A DNA stretch of 64,000 nucleotides from Chinchilla lanigera (GCF_000276665.1 NW_004955463.1:7934005-7998004), one strand, 5' to 3'. Positions 36,320 to 48,665 are shown, numbered from the stretch's first letter. The notes: generated from the letters alone by a model not told the origin. Numbers and translations are program-made.

Positions 36320-39300
36320 ATATGAAATATATAAATGTGTATGTGAAATATATAAATATATATGCCTTTCAGATTATATATTATATATATATTTTAGATT
36401 ATATATATATATATACTTTATAAGAATAAAGTGTGTATTATGGAAAAACCTATATTAATTATCACTGTTTAATAGTTTCCATATTCCCTTATGAGCCTGC
36501 TACCTATAACTATCAAAATACCAAGCTGCCTGTTATCTGTGAAAAGTCATTCTTGACTGTAGTTATTTTCATTTTTAGCATTGAAATTGAACTTTTTGAC
36601 CTTGAACTTGAAGATAAAATACTGTCAAAACTATCACTGCAATTTTATTAGGTAAACTTCAGTTCACACTCTCTTGGAGGGTTAGGGATATTCATGTAGC
36701 CGACATTTAGACGGCAAATAATCCAAGGGTCAGAAAAGATGATAAGGTGCCCCATCATCCTGCATTAAGTGGAAGGACTTCAGTAAGGAAGCCAAGTTTG
36801 AGCAATCGAGGCCTCTCTGACAGTCTCACAAAACTCACTTCTTTTAACCCTACCTGGATATTGGCCTAGGGGTACTAAAGGTAAAATTTACCTTTGTAAT
36901 ATTTGTTGTTTGTTTTGGTGAAAGTGTGGCTTCCCTAATTCCCTATAGCAGATATCCAACATCATGTAGTAGCTGATGCTTTGTTCCTGAATATCCTGGA
37001 AGTCATGGGGCTGCTTGCTTCAGTTTAGATTTAGGAATTTAGTTCAGATTTTGGAATTTCATGGATCAGCCAAAGACTGCAGAACTTGGAAGTTCATATA
37101 CCATTTTTATTGTGCCAAGTAGGGTCCTTGAAAGGCAATAATCATATATAATCACCATCGTTTCAAAAAAGATAAACTTAACCCTAAAAATTGAAAGACA
37201 TATTTCCAGAATGTATAATTCCCCAAATATTCTGTTCTGTTCTGTTCTGTGACAGTTTCACTCCCTGTGCCTTTTATGCTTTGCAAAACAGCAGTGTCAG
37301 TTTTGTCATGGGCTGGTGTTGGCCTGAGGACCGGTGTCTGGGGATAATGTCTCTAATGTGACTAGTGAGTGCTACAACCAAGACGTTCTAATAGAGCAAA
37401 TGTGAGGAGAGTCATGTATATAATTTCTTTAAAATAACCTAGAAGCAGCCAAAGGTGCCTCTTTAATTGACCAACATCAGAACAGTTGAAGGAATAAATG
37501 AGGAGAAGTTGGTCAAAAAAATATATGTGGTATTTTACGAAGGCAGTGATGGGGAGTCAATATTAATCTTAAAGAAGACATAAAAAGGGTAGAGAATTGA
37601 TTATTCAGTTAACCAATTATTCAATTATTTCATTAGAAATAACAAATCTCAATTAAAAGAAAAGGGATTCATTTTCCTAAGTGGTTGAATTTATGATAAG
37701 CCCTAGAGGTTTTCAAGTGCAGGTTACTTTGAGGTTTATGTTTGGAAGCACAATGTATCATTATATTTATCTCTGTGAGCTGTGTGGATCACAGGAACCC
37801 TACTTTATGCTGTGTTTTAGCTTCTTGAAGCGCAATGTTGTCAGTTGCAGGAACACTAATATAAAAAGCAGAATTTGTGTGCATTGTTGGTGCACATAGA
37901 TCATCATTGAGGGCCATGAGAAATGTGCAGGTGTCCTTTCATTGCACCAGGAAAGCAAATGTTTTCCTGCTATGTTACAGGTTGGTGTGCCTATACCTTT
38001 ATAACTTGCTCCTTTCAGAATAATTTCCCCAGAGTCAAATCCCAGCCAAGTGGAGCCTTTACATATCGAGGCAGGCATAAACGCTAGCTTGAGGCTTTTT
38101 CTGAAGTTGTAAAAGGTTGATGGGTTCTTTATTGGTTGGCTCAAGTATGAAATTATGGAGGTTTTCCTATCAGGACAGCTGCGCTTAAATTTTCTGTCCA
38201 AAATACCTCCTAATTATTCAAAATCAGAGGGTAACTGGAAAAGCAGTGTCATAAGAGTCTGGCTTTCTAAACAAGAATACAATTGTTTTAAAACATGCAA
38301 AGCATATTGTTAATTGCTGGCTGCTTTTTCTTTTATAGTAGCATAGTCTTTCATGCCCTGCTTGACTGTTTGTATTTGGTATCTTCATCAGTTTCAGTTG
38401 TAAGATGCTCTTCTACTCTGGTAACAGCAAATTCTTCTATTTATTGTTTCAAAGATGACACGGGAATCTCGCAGTATAGATGTATAGATGTAGTTACAGT
38501 ATAGATATAGTTACATCAAATGATTTATTTAGCTACAAAACTAAATGGATTTTCATGGCTAGAATTTACATAGCTGAAACAGCATATTTTATGTCTAAGA
38601 TAAACATTATCATATTTTTTTCTGATTATTGCTCTGTAATTCTTACGGAAAAACAAAAGCAAAATAAGTCAAAACAAAGTCTTTTTTCCTTTTTACAAAA
38701 ATCTGTCAAATTCCCTAAAAACTGTAAATGGTTTTTATTAGTAATTTTTAAAAAAATCTCAGATATAATTATATTAAGTAATTGGTTTCCAGAGGAGTTT
38801 GAATAATTAAAAAGCACCTACTGATTTTCTCTAGTAGAGTAAAAGAGTATATTAATAATTTATGAATAGTAAAAACTAAAAATGAAAAGGCTTAGAGGGA
38901 CAATTTTAAGTAACCAATTTATGAATTTTCAAATTTTAATCTGATCATTTGGTTTTTACCAAAACATGATACCTATTAGTTACTGATGGATGATGTTAGC
39001 AAGAAATCAGTTCTACTATTGGTTCATAAGGAACTTAATGATAAATGTGATAAATGTCGCCCTTCACCCCTAGACCTGTATGTTCAGTATGTATATGGGA
39101 GACAGGAACTCCAGTTGACTGTGGATTACCTATGAAATTGGGGTAACTGCCTGCAGGGATAAATTAAATTCAGAGATTATCTCAAGACTTTTAGCTTTAA
39201 TCTTCCCACTTTCCCTTCCTGCCAAATTATACCAGAGACACTGAGATGTAGCAAATTGCCCTGAGTATGGTTCTATCCTTTCCTGGTTTGGTTGATTATC

Positions 39301-40734
39301 TTAACAGAAGTCAAGGGAAAATAGAACGGTTAGTGTGCAGGATGAGGAAAACAGCAACGACCTTGGAACCTTGTCATTAAGTAAGCGTGGCTGAACATAC
39401 CATGTTATTTTCCTTGTGAAACATGTTTTCAACCCCAAGTAGTTATAACCTCCTGTCTGGCACGAAGACCTAGTAATTGCTCAGAACCAGACTGAGATAA
39501 AAAGGTCCAGCGGCAGCATAAGCCAGCTTGCACGGTATAAGCAGCATCTGTGGATGGTGGTTTTTTACCCAAGCCTGGGAGCTGTCTTGTCTGTGGTCCC
39601 AAACTTTACTTGGACCCAAAGGTGTTGTCCACCCCAGTCTATGGTAGAGCTGAGGGTGGATGAGACTGTACCTTGGTTGACCTTGCTAACTGAAGAGAAA
39701 GAAAACCTAACAAACACCCGAGAATGAGCTTCACACATGACAATTTTGATGAGACAAGCCCTCATCTCCCTTTGGGGCTTTAACCAGGGCAAGACTATAT
39801 TTGTTAGTTTCTATGTAATGATCCATTCTATGTAATGATACACTCTATGTGGGGCTAGGGATGGCTGAATGAAAAAAAATAAAATGTTTTTTAGAAATTA
39901 GGACATGAGTCCTGTTAATAAATCAATCTGTTCATTGTTTTTTAAAGTTAGGTCTATATGCTAAGTGGATATTATTTTCATTTCTGTTCAAGAACAAGTG
40001 TAGATTTAAACCAAGAATCCCTCAGTCTATTCTTCATAAATAATTTATAATTGACTCATTTTATAGTCTCCCTTTTCACCATAAAGAATCATTTTAATAT
40101 CTTTAACTTTAGGGAAAAATACAGTCCAGGGGATCTAAGATTTAAATCTTCCATATCTAAACACCAGGAGGTGCTATAAGATAACATTAAAGAACACTTC
40201 TTTTCAGATTTACAGATTCTAGTTACATAAAATTTATTAGTAAAACTGCTCTGAGAGACACTAAATATTGAAATTCTAAGGTATGCAGTATAGCAGACAA
40301 TCTTCTGGATTTGAACAACTGTTTAAAGGAGGATAATGGCGTTGTCAAAATTTCAGAGACAGTAAAGTTTTGTAGAAAGACATTTTCTACAAACCTATCA
40401 CCAGGAACTATGTGTGGAAGGACAGTGGCTAAGGAATGTTGATAACGCTTTTGTTTTATGTCACAGTATAAAATGTTTTGAGAACACCAGGTGAGACTAC
40501 AAAATCAAAAGCTGGAACTATTGTGTAACAGTAGCACAGGTTACTTCTGTCTGAGCTACTCTCCTAAATCTGGTACATGGTAAGACTCAGTTGATAGTCT
40601 TTTCAAGAATATATGTAGTAAAATAGAAATAAACTTGTATTTTTCTGGTGAACAAAAACCATTCTTTTGAGGGAGATGCATTCTAATAAGTAATTTAGAA
40701 GTAAAACTCTCAGCTTTAAAGTGCAATCTATAAC
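35276..40734. other. 5.4 kb with few recognisable repeats and no gene
   Basis: Apart from the AT tract at 36280-36420 and a short (ttctg)n run near 37231-37255, I recognise nothing. The largest open frame (37800-38201 minus, 133 codons) has no motif, no hydrophobic segment and no neighbour to support it. A short GC-moderate part at 39440-39800 is also unassigned. Old, unreadable repeats or unique DNA are both possible. Confidence 0.4.
36280..36420. repeat. AT-rich tandem repeat
   Basis: Alternating TA runs separated by 'gaaatatataaat' units, with the motif 'ttcagattatatat' occurring twice (about 36278 and 36367). This suggests slippage and local duplication. Confidence 0.9.
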
Positions 40735-41865
40735 ATTAGTGTAAAATACACAATTTGAGAAATTTTAACATATGTATAGTCATGTGATCATCAGCAGTCA
40801 TGATATAGAATATTTCTATATCATGATACAGAATATCTCTATCACCCTCCAGTCCCTTTCAGTTAATACAATAGTCTCAGACCCCAGGAACCACTGATCT
40901 TCTTTCTATGACTATAATTTTACCTTTTCTACAATTTTATATTAGTTATTTGTGGTCATTTTTTTTTTGCTTATCATGTTTTGAGATTTATTCATATGAT
41001 ATGTGTGGGTAGATTATTCTTTTTTATTTTGGAGGACTATTCCAATATTTAGATACACTAAAATGGGTTATACACTTCCAACTTGAACATTTGAGTTTTT
41101 CAGGGTTTCAGGTGAGACGGGTCAAGTTGCAATGAAGAAGGGAGGGTGAATCAATGTATGGACATATGATTTTCCTTCCATCCTAGGTGAACAGCTGGCA
41201 GTGGAATGGCTAGAACAAAGTGAGTATATTTCAAACTTTTGAATAAACTGTTTTAATCTTTTTTAAAAAGCAGTTCTACCATTTTACGTTAATACTCATA
41301 GGATATGAAAGTTCCAAATATTCTATACTTCACCAACACTTGGTATGGTAAGACTTTTTAGTTTTAGCCTTTCATAGTGGTTTTAATTTGCATTCCCCTA
41401 ACAATGAATGACATTGAGTATCTTTTCACATTTTAATTTGGGATCCAAACATCTTTAGAGAACTTTTCATTTAAAGATCTTGCCAATTTTTATTTGGGTT
41501 GTATTTTCTTAATTTTTGATTTTTGGGTATATATAAAGATTCAAGTCCTTATTAGATATACAAGTATACTTTGCAAATATTTTTCTCCCATTCTGTGTCT
41601 TGTCTTCTAATTTGTTTTTTCAATGAGAAGTTTTTAGTTTTGATGATGTCTTCATTGCTGTTATTTTATGACTCATCCCTTTTGTATCATTGCTAAGAAA
41701 CATTTGCTTGACATAAGGTCACAAATATTGTCTTTGAACTTTTCTTGTAACAGCTTTATAGTTTTATATTTTACTTTAGGCCTATGGTTCATTATTTGTG
41801 TTAATTTTGTATATGAGCTAAGATTATGTAAAAGTGCATTTATTTTACATATAAATGTTTAACTT

Positions 41866-42012
41866 TTCCAGCATCCTTTGTTTATTGTCTTTTTTTTTTT
41901 TTTTGTTTGTTTTTTTCCGGTACCGGGAATCGAACTCACGATCTCGCACTTGCTAGGCAGGCGCTGTGCCACTGAGCTAAATCCCCAGCCCCCTTCCAGC
42001 ATCCTTTGTTTA
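41866..42012 (-). mobile_element. ID SINE, antisense, with 19-bp TSD
   Basis: The body has a long T-rich tail complement, then 'ccggtaccgggaatcgaact' and 'gagctaaatccccagccccc'. A perfect 19-bp duplication ttccagcatcctttgttta flanks it (41866-41884, 41994-42012). One of the least diverged copies in the window. Confidence 0.96.
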
Positions 42013-42304
42013 AAAGATGATAGTTTCCCCACTTCTTCTTCTTCCCTACTGTTGTTGCACGTTTGTCAAAAATCCAACTATCCATTTGTAGTGGGTTCAT
42101 TTCTGTACTCTGTATTAATCTAATGACCTACTTTTCCCATGCAAGTACTCACTGGCCCAGTCCTGCTAAGCTTCGAGATCATGTGTGATTTGACTGGTTT
42201 GTCTATAGACTAGTGATCTATTTTTCTATCTTAATACCACCAGTACCACCCTATCTTGAGTCCTGTAGTGATGAATAGCTACATAATTTATGATGTCCAT
42301 TATA

Positions 42305-43065
42305 AAATGAAAATATGGACCTCTTTGCTTATGAATTATCAAGAATTTTGAGAACCAAAGAGAAAGATCTCTATAGTGAAAGGTACTGTACCAGGAAGAA
42401 GAAGATTAAAGAGGACCTTAGAAAATGCAAAGACATCATCTGTTCCTGGACAGGCAAAATCAATATTCTCAAAATGGTAATTTTTCATATGGGCAAAAGT
42501 GATATATAGATCTAATACCATTCCAATCAAAATACCAACAGCAGTCTTCACAGAACTCCAAAAATAATTCTAAAATTTATATGGAACAAGAAGAGACCCA
42601 GAAGAGTCAAAATAATCCTGAGTAAAAAGAACAAAACAACAGGCATTATAATATCAGATTTCAAGATATACTACAAAGCTACAATTATAAAAAACCCATA
42701 GTGGCACAAAATTAGACATGTAGACCAATGGAATAGAAGACGCAGCTAGGAATGGTGGTGCATGTCTATAATCCCAGCACTTGGGAGGCGGAGGCAGGAA
42801 GATCATCATGAGTTCAAAGCCAGCCTGAATTACATAGTGAGATCCTGTCTCAAAACAAACAAACAAACAACCTACAAAAAAGATACAGAAGCAGCTCCAT
42901 GAACGTTTTGCTCTCTGCTCTTTGACAAAGAGGATGAAAATAAATGCTGGCAAAATGATACCTCTGTAATAAACAATGCTGAACCCTATAATAAAATCAA
43001 ATTAAAATATATCAAAGGGCTAGATATGAAAACAGAAACACTGAATTTGTGGGAAGATAAAGCAC
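42305..43065 (+). mobile_element. L1 ORF2 fragment, sense
   Basis: Sense ORF2 sequence runs from a 'KEKDLYSERY' segment through 'TGKINILKM' and, after a B1, 'YIKGLDMKTETLNLWEDKA'. It corresponds to the ORF2 block upstream of the C-terminal end. It stops abruptly at about 43065 with no 3' UTR or tail, directly against the tail side of the antisense L1 that follows. Confidence 0.75.
42748..42873 (+). mobile_element. B1 SINE in L1 fragment, sense
   Basis: 'ggaatggtggtgcatgtcta', 'taatcccagcacttgggagg', 'ttcaaagccagcctgaatta' and an (aaac)n tail. The L1 reading resumes after it. Possible duplication around 'agaag..cagct' is imperfect. Confidence 0.9.
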
Positions 43066-43069
43066 TGGT

Positions 43070-43590
43070 TTTTGTTATTTAATTGTTTATTGGTGCATTT
43101 TAGATATACATAATGATCATATTCATCATCACAGAAATTTGTACCTGTACATGATATAATTTGATTCTTTTCTTCCCAGTCTCCTCCCCTCCCTTCAATC
43201 CCTCTTCCCCTTCTTATTTACAAAGCTTTGTTTCCATTTTATCCTTTTTTTCTTATCTTTTTTTTCTTCCCCCTTCCTTCCTTGCCTCCTACCCCTATCC
43301 TAGTTCCTCTTTCCTTTTGAGAAATTTCTTCCCATTTCATAACATTTATTGTACATTTTGGTTCTAATTTACTCTTTCAGTTTCTCACACCAGGGAGACA
43401 ACATGATGTATACATATGTGAGTCCAATTTATTTCACTTAAGAGTATGGTCTCAAGTTGCATTCATTTGCCTATAAATGTCTCAAGGTTATCCTTCTTTA
43501 CGGTTGAATAGTACTGCATTGAATAAAAAACCTACATCTTTTGTATACATTCCTCAGTTGATGGGCATTTGGATTGTGTTTTTTGTGGAC
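43070..43590 (-). mobile_element. L1 3' end, antisense
   Basis: 'tttattggtgcattttagat', 'aatttgtacctgtacatgat', then a pyrimidine-rich 3' UTR and the ORF2 end ('cctcagttgatgggcatttg'). Nearly parallel to 24040-24540, so it is the same L1 family. 5'-truncated at about 43590. Confidence 0.85.
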
Positions 43591-44054
43591 ATAATATAGT
43601 TGTCGTCTTTTTAGTCAAATTTGATAATCTCTGCCTGATTGATGAGTTTTAGACTACTTATATTTAATATGATTATGGATATAGGTACATTTTAATATTT
43701 TGTTACTCTGTTCTCTGATTCCTTTTGTACCTTTTCTACTTTCTTTTGGATTAATTTTACATTTCTTATTTTATCTTCTTGTTACATTATTAGCTATAAA
43801 TTTTTATTTATTACTTTAGCAGTTTCTCTAAGGTATAGTTTGTATATCTCTAAGTAATCATGATATACCTTCAAGGAAAATTATAACATATAATGTGTAG
43901 CACAAGAACCTTATGACAATATTACTTTCATTTCTTCCTTTCCATTCTTTATGCTGTTGATGTCATGCATTGTATTATACCTTGGGTTTAATCTTAGTAC
44001 CCCCCATAATCTCCTTTAATGTTTCTGTCTGCTCATTCTAACACCAGTGTAAGT

Positions 44055-44178
44055 TTGGCATTGAATGATTTTTCATTTTTTTTTCCAGGACCGGGAATCA
44101 AACTCATGACCTCATGCTTGCCAGGCAGGCGCTGTGCCCCTGAGCTAAATAACCAGTTCTTGGCATTGAATGATTTTT
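44055..44178 (-). mobile_element. ID SINE, antisense, with 19-bp TSD
   Basis: The body has 'caggaccgggaatcaaactc', 'gcttgccaggcaggcgctgt' and 'gagctaaataaccag'. A perfect 19-bp duplication ttggcattgaatgattttt flanks it (44055-44073, 44160-44178). Confidence 0.95.
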
Positions 44179-44284
44179 ATCATGATTCATATTTTCCTCA
44201 CTCTCTGTAGTCAGGATAGTCCTTGGATGATAGATTTTGTGGTTTTATGTTGTTTTTATATTCCTATCTTGAGACTGTGTGTGA

Positions 44285-44286
<2 letters not shown>

Positions 44287-44326
<40 letters not shown>
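44287..44326. repeat. (TG)n microsatellite
   Basis: About 20 uninterrupted TG/GT units directly after the old L1. Confidence 0.98.
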
Positions 44327-44329
<3 letters not shown>

Positions 44330-45044
44330 ATGTAGTTAGGTGAAGTGGAAATGGTTTGATCTTTCTTGCATCTTCTTTTGGAGACTTGTAATATGGAACT
44401 AACTAGCACAGCATTTAATCTAGGTTTATTTGTTTCTCATTGATGAGTCAGAACAGTTCTGTGAACTCTACTCAATGGCCCAGACTTTACTCAAATCTGG
44501 CTGGGAGTAATAAGAACTATTCCTAATACTTTCTGCCAGATTCCTTCTAATCCTCCTTCTCTGGATTCCCTTTCCTCACATGCAGGCACTAATCAGTACT
44601 CAGGGAAGACCTTCTTCAGACCTAGGATTTTTCTCTGTGTTCAGCATTTTCTTCTGCAGTACTCTTTCCTGCTAATTCCAGCCATTCTGCTATCCTTAGA
44701 TAATCAGTCCAGTCCCTGGGAGTCTACCAGGTTTGCATGGGTTCTCTCCCTCTCTTCTGTGGCTTGGAAACTATCTTAATCACTTGCCTTATCTAGTTTG
44801 TATCTTTTGCTCTGAGATCATTGCCTTTTATTGCCTGATGTCCAGTGCTTTGAAAAACCATTGTTATGTACTGTGATCAAAATATTCAGTGAATGCTTAA
44901 GTTTTTAAAATTTATTATAGTAAAAGATAAAGTGCCATTTGTTCCTCTCAGAATACGCCCTTCATTTTGAAAAGACTTATTCCATCATCTTGCCACTTTC
45001 TAAAGCAGTGCTATTAGTCCTCTTCCATGAGCCTTTAAAGACAT
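44327..45044. other. Unassigned sequence
   Basis: No gene or named repeat recognised. Ordinary composition. Confidence 0.4.
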
Positions 45045-45417
45045 TACGAGGTGCGATGAAAAAGATGGTGAATGCTGCTGCTCTGCGCCATCTGACGGAA
45101 AGGCAGGCCTGTACACACGTGGTGTGTCCTCACCCACCTTACTCACTGCATCTGGCACCATAAGGCTTCTGGCCCTTCCCTAGAGTCAAAATAAATATGA
45201 AAGATCAACACTTCAAATCAGTTCAGGACATCAGTCCTAGAGGAAGCCACTAGAACACAACTAAAGACACAAGAAAGGACTTCTAGAACTGCTTCTGGAA
45301 GTAGCAAGAATGATGGGACAATGGTGTTTAAAGAGAGGGGGATTACTGATAATGTACCCCCTGCTACAATATATTTAAAATTTTAAAAAATCACTATAGT
45401 TTTCGTTATGTCTCATA
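45045..45417 (+). mobile_element. Internally deleted mariner element with TIRs and TA duplication
   Basis: The left end, after TA (45045-45046), is cgaggtgcgatgaaaaag. The right end, before TA (45416-45417), is 'ttttcgttatgtctca', whose mismatches to the reverse complement of the left end are transitions plus one missing base and one outermost difference. Between them a plus frame holds 'PHPPYSLHLAP', the mariner transposase YSPDLAP-type motif, followed by a stop and then readable 'FKSVQDIS' and 'KDF..CFW' pieces. The N-terminal two thirds of the transposase are absent. In the motif the third catalytic aspartate position is read as glycine. Total about 370 bp; dead but complete at both ends. 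TIR resembles Hsmar2-type mariners from memory. Confidence 0.82.
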
Positions 45418-46272
45418 TATATATTTTGTCTTTTTTGTACTTCAAATTGGAGGACAAATCCAGTCTCTTAACTAATAACATTCCTTTAATTTTTTTATAA
45501 TTACTTTAATCATCAGTAACTATTCTAAAGAACTCACAAATTTTATGGATAATTATCTAGTTTTTAGTGGTAAAGGAAGAAGCCTTTCTCTGACTTGCAG
45601 AATAGTAAGAACATTTTAATCACTTTTTTGTTGTTATTGTTTTTGGAGGGTCAAAAACAGTTTGCATTATAAAATCATTGAAAATACCAAAAACTGTGTT
45701 TTAACTTGTGAAAAATGTTGAATGTATAAATTGAGGTATAAGTTTTGATTTGTTCTTGGGCAGTTTAATTAGTAAGTGATATTTATTAGAATCATATAAT
45801 TTAAATCTAAGCTCTTGTGATTTTTTTTGTCAGTTCTAAGAGTCCCTTATCCTACTAGTACAAAATTTTCTTGAGAATTACTGAACCAGGTTGTCTGTCT
45901 GTTAATGTTTTCCTCCTTTTATTTAAAAAAAAAATTACTGAACCAATAATGGTCATAAATTGTTCTGCTCCTTATTACTCTTAGTTTCCAGGGTGAAAAA
46001 TCCTATTTGATTTATAGTGTAATAATAGCTGTAACTGTTAATCCACTGTGATATTTTAATTATGTTTTAAAATGCTGGCACAAAATAAAACTTCAAATAT
46101 TGTAAATTTCAGAACTTGCAAAACTATAAATATGTGTTTATAAGACTACTATATAAAACTTCAAATATTGCTATCTGTCTCTCTTTTGAAACATGCATCT
46201 GAGAGTAGTATACCCATTATTCTGCAGTTGCTCTTCTCCATTAACATGTTTGAATATTATCTTTGTTAGCTT
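45418..46272. other. Unassigned AT-rich sequence
   Basis: No gene, RNA or named repeat recognised. Confidence 0.4.
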
Positions 46273-46391
46273 CTATAGTTCTCTTTTGTTTTTGGTTTTT
46301 CTCCAGTACCGGGAATTGAACTCACGACCTTGTGCTTGCCAGGCAGGCGCTGTGCTGCTGAGCAAAATCCCCAGCCCCTATAGTTCTCTTT
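46273..46391 (-). mobile_element. ID SINE, antisense, with TSD
   Basis: The body has 'ccagtaccgggaattgaact', 'gcttgccaggcaggcgctgt' and 'gcaaaatccccagcccc'. A perfect 14-bp duplication ctatagttctcttt flanks it (46273-46286, 46378-46391). Confidence 0.95.
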
Positions 46392-47269
46392 CTTATATTT
46401 ACAGCAGAATATTCCTGCTGTGTACTCACTCCACTGTCTATGATCAAATTCCTCGGAGTTTTAAATATAATTCTTTTTCTGACTAAAGATATCAATATCA
46501 GGTATATTTCTTTTATATTTGATATTAAACACCTTTACTGTTTGTATTTTACTTCCTGAACGTTCTGAAATTTTTGGACCCTTCCAATTGGCATATTTAG
46601 ATGATAATTTCTGGCTAAGGTAAAGTGGGATTGCTTTGTAAGGTCTACAAAAGTGACCTCTGTGAAAGCTTCCTTTGACAAAACTCAGCCCAGAACCAAG
46701 CCAACAGGTCTCTCCAGCCTCACTGCATTGTTTCTGTGGCTACGAGGTGTCAGGATCTTTTCTGTCCATGTTTCAGAAGAATGCCTCAATTCACATTTGG
46801 ATGGTGGGATTTGGCACAAGTGAATACCATAAATAGGCTGTTTGTTGATCCTACTTTACAAAAATGTTCAAATTCATGTTTATGCATATTTGTGAAGATG
46901 AGGTTGGGAATGTTCATTCTGTGAAATCAGACATAATACATTCAGAAGCACAGTTTAGGATTAGTAAGAAATTTCCAATACTGTCATAAAATGTTTAGGT
47001 GGAAGAATGAAGAGAAGATCATTCAAACAAGGATGAAAAGAAGATCACCTTAAAACTATCACAGATGTGTCTCACATTTAATATTGTTTGTCTTAAAAGC
47101 TCAAGGTGCTTCTTGAGATCAGATTCTCACTACTGCCATGGAGGGAATGTTGGGATCATAGGCATCTGTGAGCTCCCCATTTTTCTTCAAGAAAAGAGGA
47201 AGGACAGTGCTTACTATGCACATCCCTTAGGAAAGTCACTTGACATACACAGTCTCAGAATCCACAAAA
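46392..47269. other. Unassigned sequence
   Basis: Nothing recognised. A slightly GC-richer part at 46680-46860 has no open frame of note and no repeat identity I can give. Confidence 0.4.
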
Positions 47270-47400
47270 CAATAAAGTGAGAGCAGTATTACTAGACTGA
47301 GATTCAATGGCATTAAGAGTTTGAACAAGGTCATGTAGATAAGAAGTTCCAAAGTCGAGGTTTGAATCCAGATCTATCTTTTCCCAAATCCTATGATTTT
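47270..47400 (-). mobile_element. MIR SINE, antisense, partial
   Basis: 'aacaataaagtgagagcagt', 'gaacaaggtcatgtagataa' and 'cgaggtttgaatccagatct' follow the antisense MIR core and tRNA-related end. Confidence 0.7.
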
Positions 47401-47699
47401 TCCTCCTGAGGAAGTTTTTTTTCTCTCCCATAGGCTATTTTCTCTCTGTGTGTGCACTCATGGTGTGTATGTGTGTGCATGTGTATACACAGAGTTGCTA
47501 CAAGATTCTCAAACATTTCCATAACCTAACATAAAATTCCTTACAACCTGCATTTATTTTGCATGTGAAAGGAAATGGATTCTAATGAGAGGGAGTCCAC
47601 TACTTTGTACTCTCTAGTATTCTCTTTGCAAAATTTGAGGGGTTGGGGGTAAGAGTCCTAGCTAAGAATCTGATCTCTGATAGTTTAAAGGAAACCACA

Positions 47700-48135
47700 T
47701 TTTATTTTTTAAAACTTAATTATTACTTTACAAAGTACATGTTTGCAGCGCATGCATTTTACAATCATCTTGGGGAATTGGTACACACACATAATACAAC
47801 TTGCTTTTTTCTTTTAAATCTTCTTCCCCATCTCTTCCTTCCCTTCTCCTCTAATTCCCCTTTTACCATTTTCATTCTTATTGTTATTAATCTTAGCTCA
47901 TGTTTATGGCATATAATTTTACATTCACTGAAGTTATCAGGTTCCTGTACATGGCATATCTTTATTCTGCTTATTTCCCTTTCCACTCCCTCTCACCCTT
48001 TGCCCTTGGTCTCTTGGGAACCTTCCCATTTGCAAGAGATCTATCCCCTGGTGTCCTTCTGTCCATTCTCTATTGAACTCTTTGTTTGTACTTTACTTTA
48101 CTGAAATGAGAGGTACCATATGGTACTGCATTTTA
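47700..48135 (-). mobile_element. L1 3' UTR fragment, antisense
   Basis: 'gcattttacaatcatcttgg', 'ggaattggtacacacacata' and a long pyrimidine-rich part resemble the antisense 3' UTRs at 24040 and 43070 in organisation. The 153-codon plus frame here (47643-48104) is a chance open frame in that T/C-rich stretch: it is hydrophobic-rich only because of composition. Confidence 0.55.
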
Positions 48136-48509
48136 AAAATGTGTTCTTTTTCTTTGGTTGTCACCGGAACTAGAAAAGAGAACAAACTAATCATGAGAGA
48201 AAATCCATAGCATAATGGAGAGAAAGCCTAAAAGTAGATTAGTTAGTAAGGGGTTGCTTGTGGTCAGGACTGGAGGTAATTTTTTTTAGGACAGTGATGT
48301 CTGATATCAATTGAAAGTCGTTTGTTGTTCAATGTGATACTTATCCTCTTTTATCATTAAATCTTCAGTTAAATTGATTATATATATTATCTTTATGTTG
48401 ATTTTAATTTGAGTAGTGAGGAAAGGGGATTATGGCCACAGCTGCGCAAAATAGTAAGGGTGGAGGGGCAGTCACAGAAGGCTTACGGTGAGCGGCCATC
48501 ACAAAGGAA
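48136..48509. other. Unassigned sequence
   Basis: Nothing recognised between the L1 3' UTR and the B1. Confidence 0.4.
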
Positions 48510-48665
48510 GCAGAAAGGTGGGTGCAAGCCTCTAACTCCAGCTACCTAAAAGTCTGAGGCAAGGTAATTGGGAGTTGTATCCCAGTTTGGGTTACACAGC
48601 AAGTTCAAGGTCTGCCTATACTACATAGTGAGACCATATTTCAAAACAACCTCAATCAACAACAA
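48510..48665 (+). mobile_element. B1 SINE, diverged
   Basis: 'aaggtgggtgcaagcctcta', 'actccagctacctaaaagtc', 'gcctatactacatagtgaga' and an A-rich tail mark a diverged forward B1. Confidence 0.8.

Larger units (their letters stand above)
40735..44270 (-). mobile_element. Old L1, antisense, split by younger insertions
   Basis: 40735-42300 gives the 3' UTR and ORF2 C-terminal region ('ggttttaatttgcattcccc', 'ttttctcccattctgtgtct'). After younger L1 material (42305-43590) antisense old L1 resumes at about 43590-44270 from a much more 5' part ('tctctgcctgattgatgagt'). An intervening 2-3 kb of the source element is therefore missing. ID copies at 41866-42012 and 44055-44178 are inserted. Confidence 0.65.

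Noticed and set aside
37800..38201. 133-codon minus-strand open frame
   Set aside because: No motif, no conserved architecture and no flanking exon signals that I can see; length is within chance for 64 kb.
39440..39800. Possible exon or processed pseudogene
   Set aside because: Composition is slightly GC-richer and there is a 75-codon minus frame, but no recognisable protein motif, splice pair or poly(A) tail.
40800..40850. Regulatory palindrome (repeated 'tatcatgata' text)
   Set aside because: It is a short local duplication in AT-rich L1 3' UTR sequence; such matches are common by chance.
47643..48104. 153-codon plus-strand open frame
   Set aside because: It lies in a T/C-rich stretch that matches the antisense 3' UTR of L1; hydrophobic appearance is due to composition and no motif or neighbour supports a gene.
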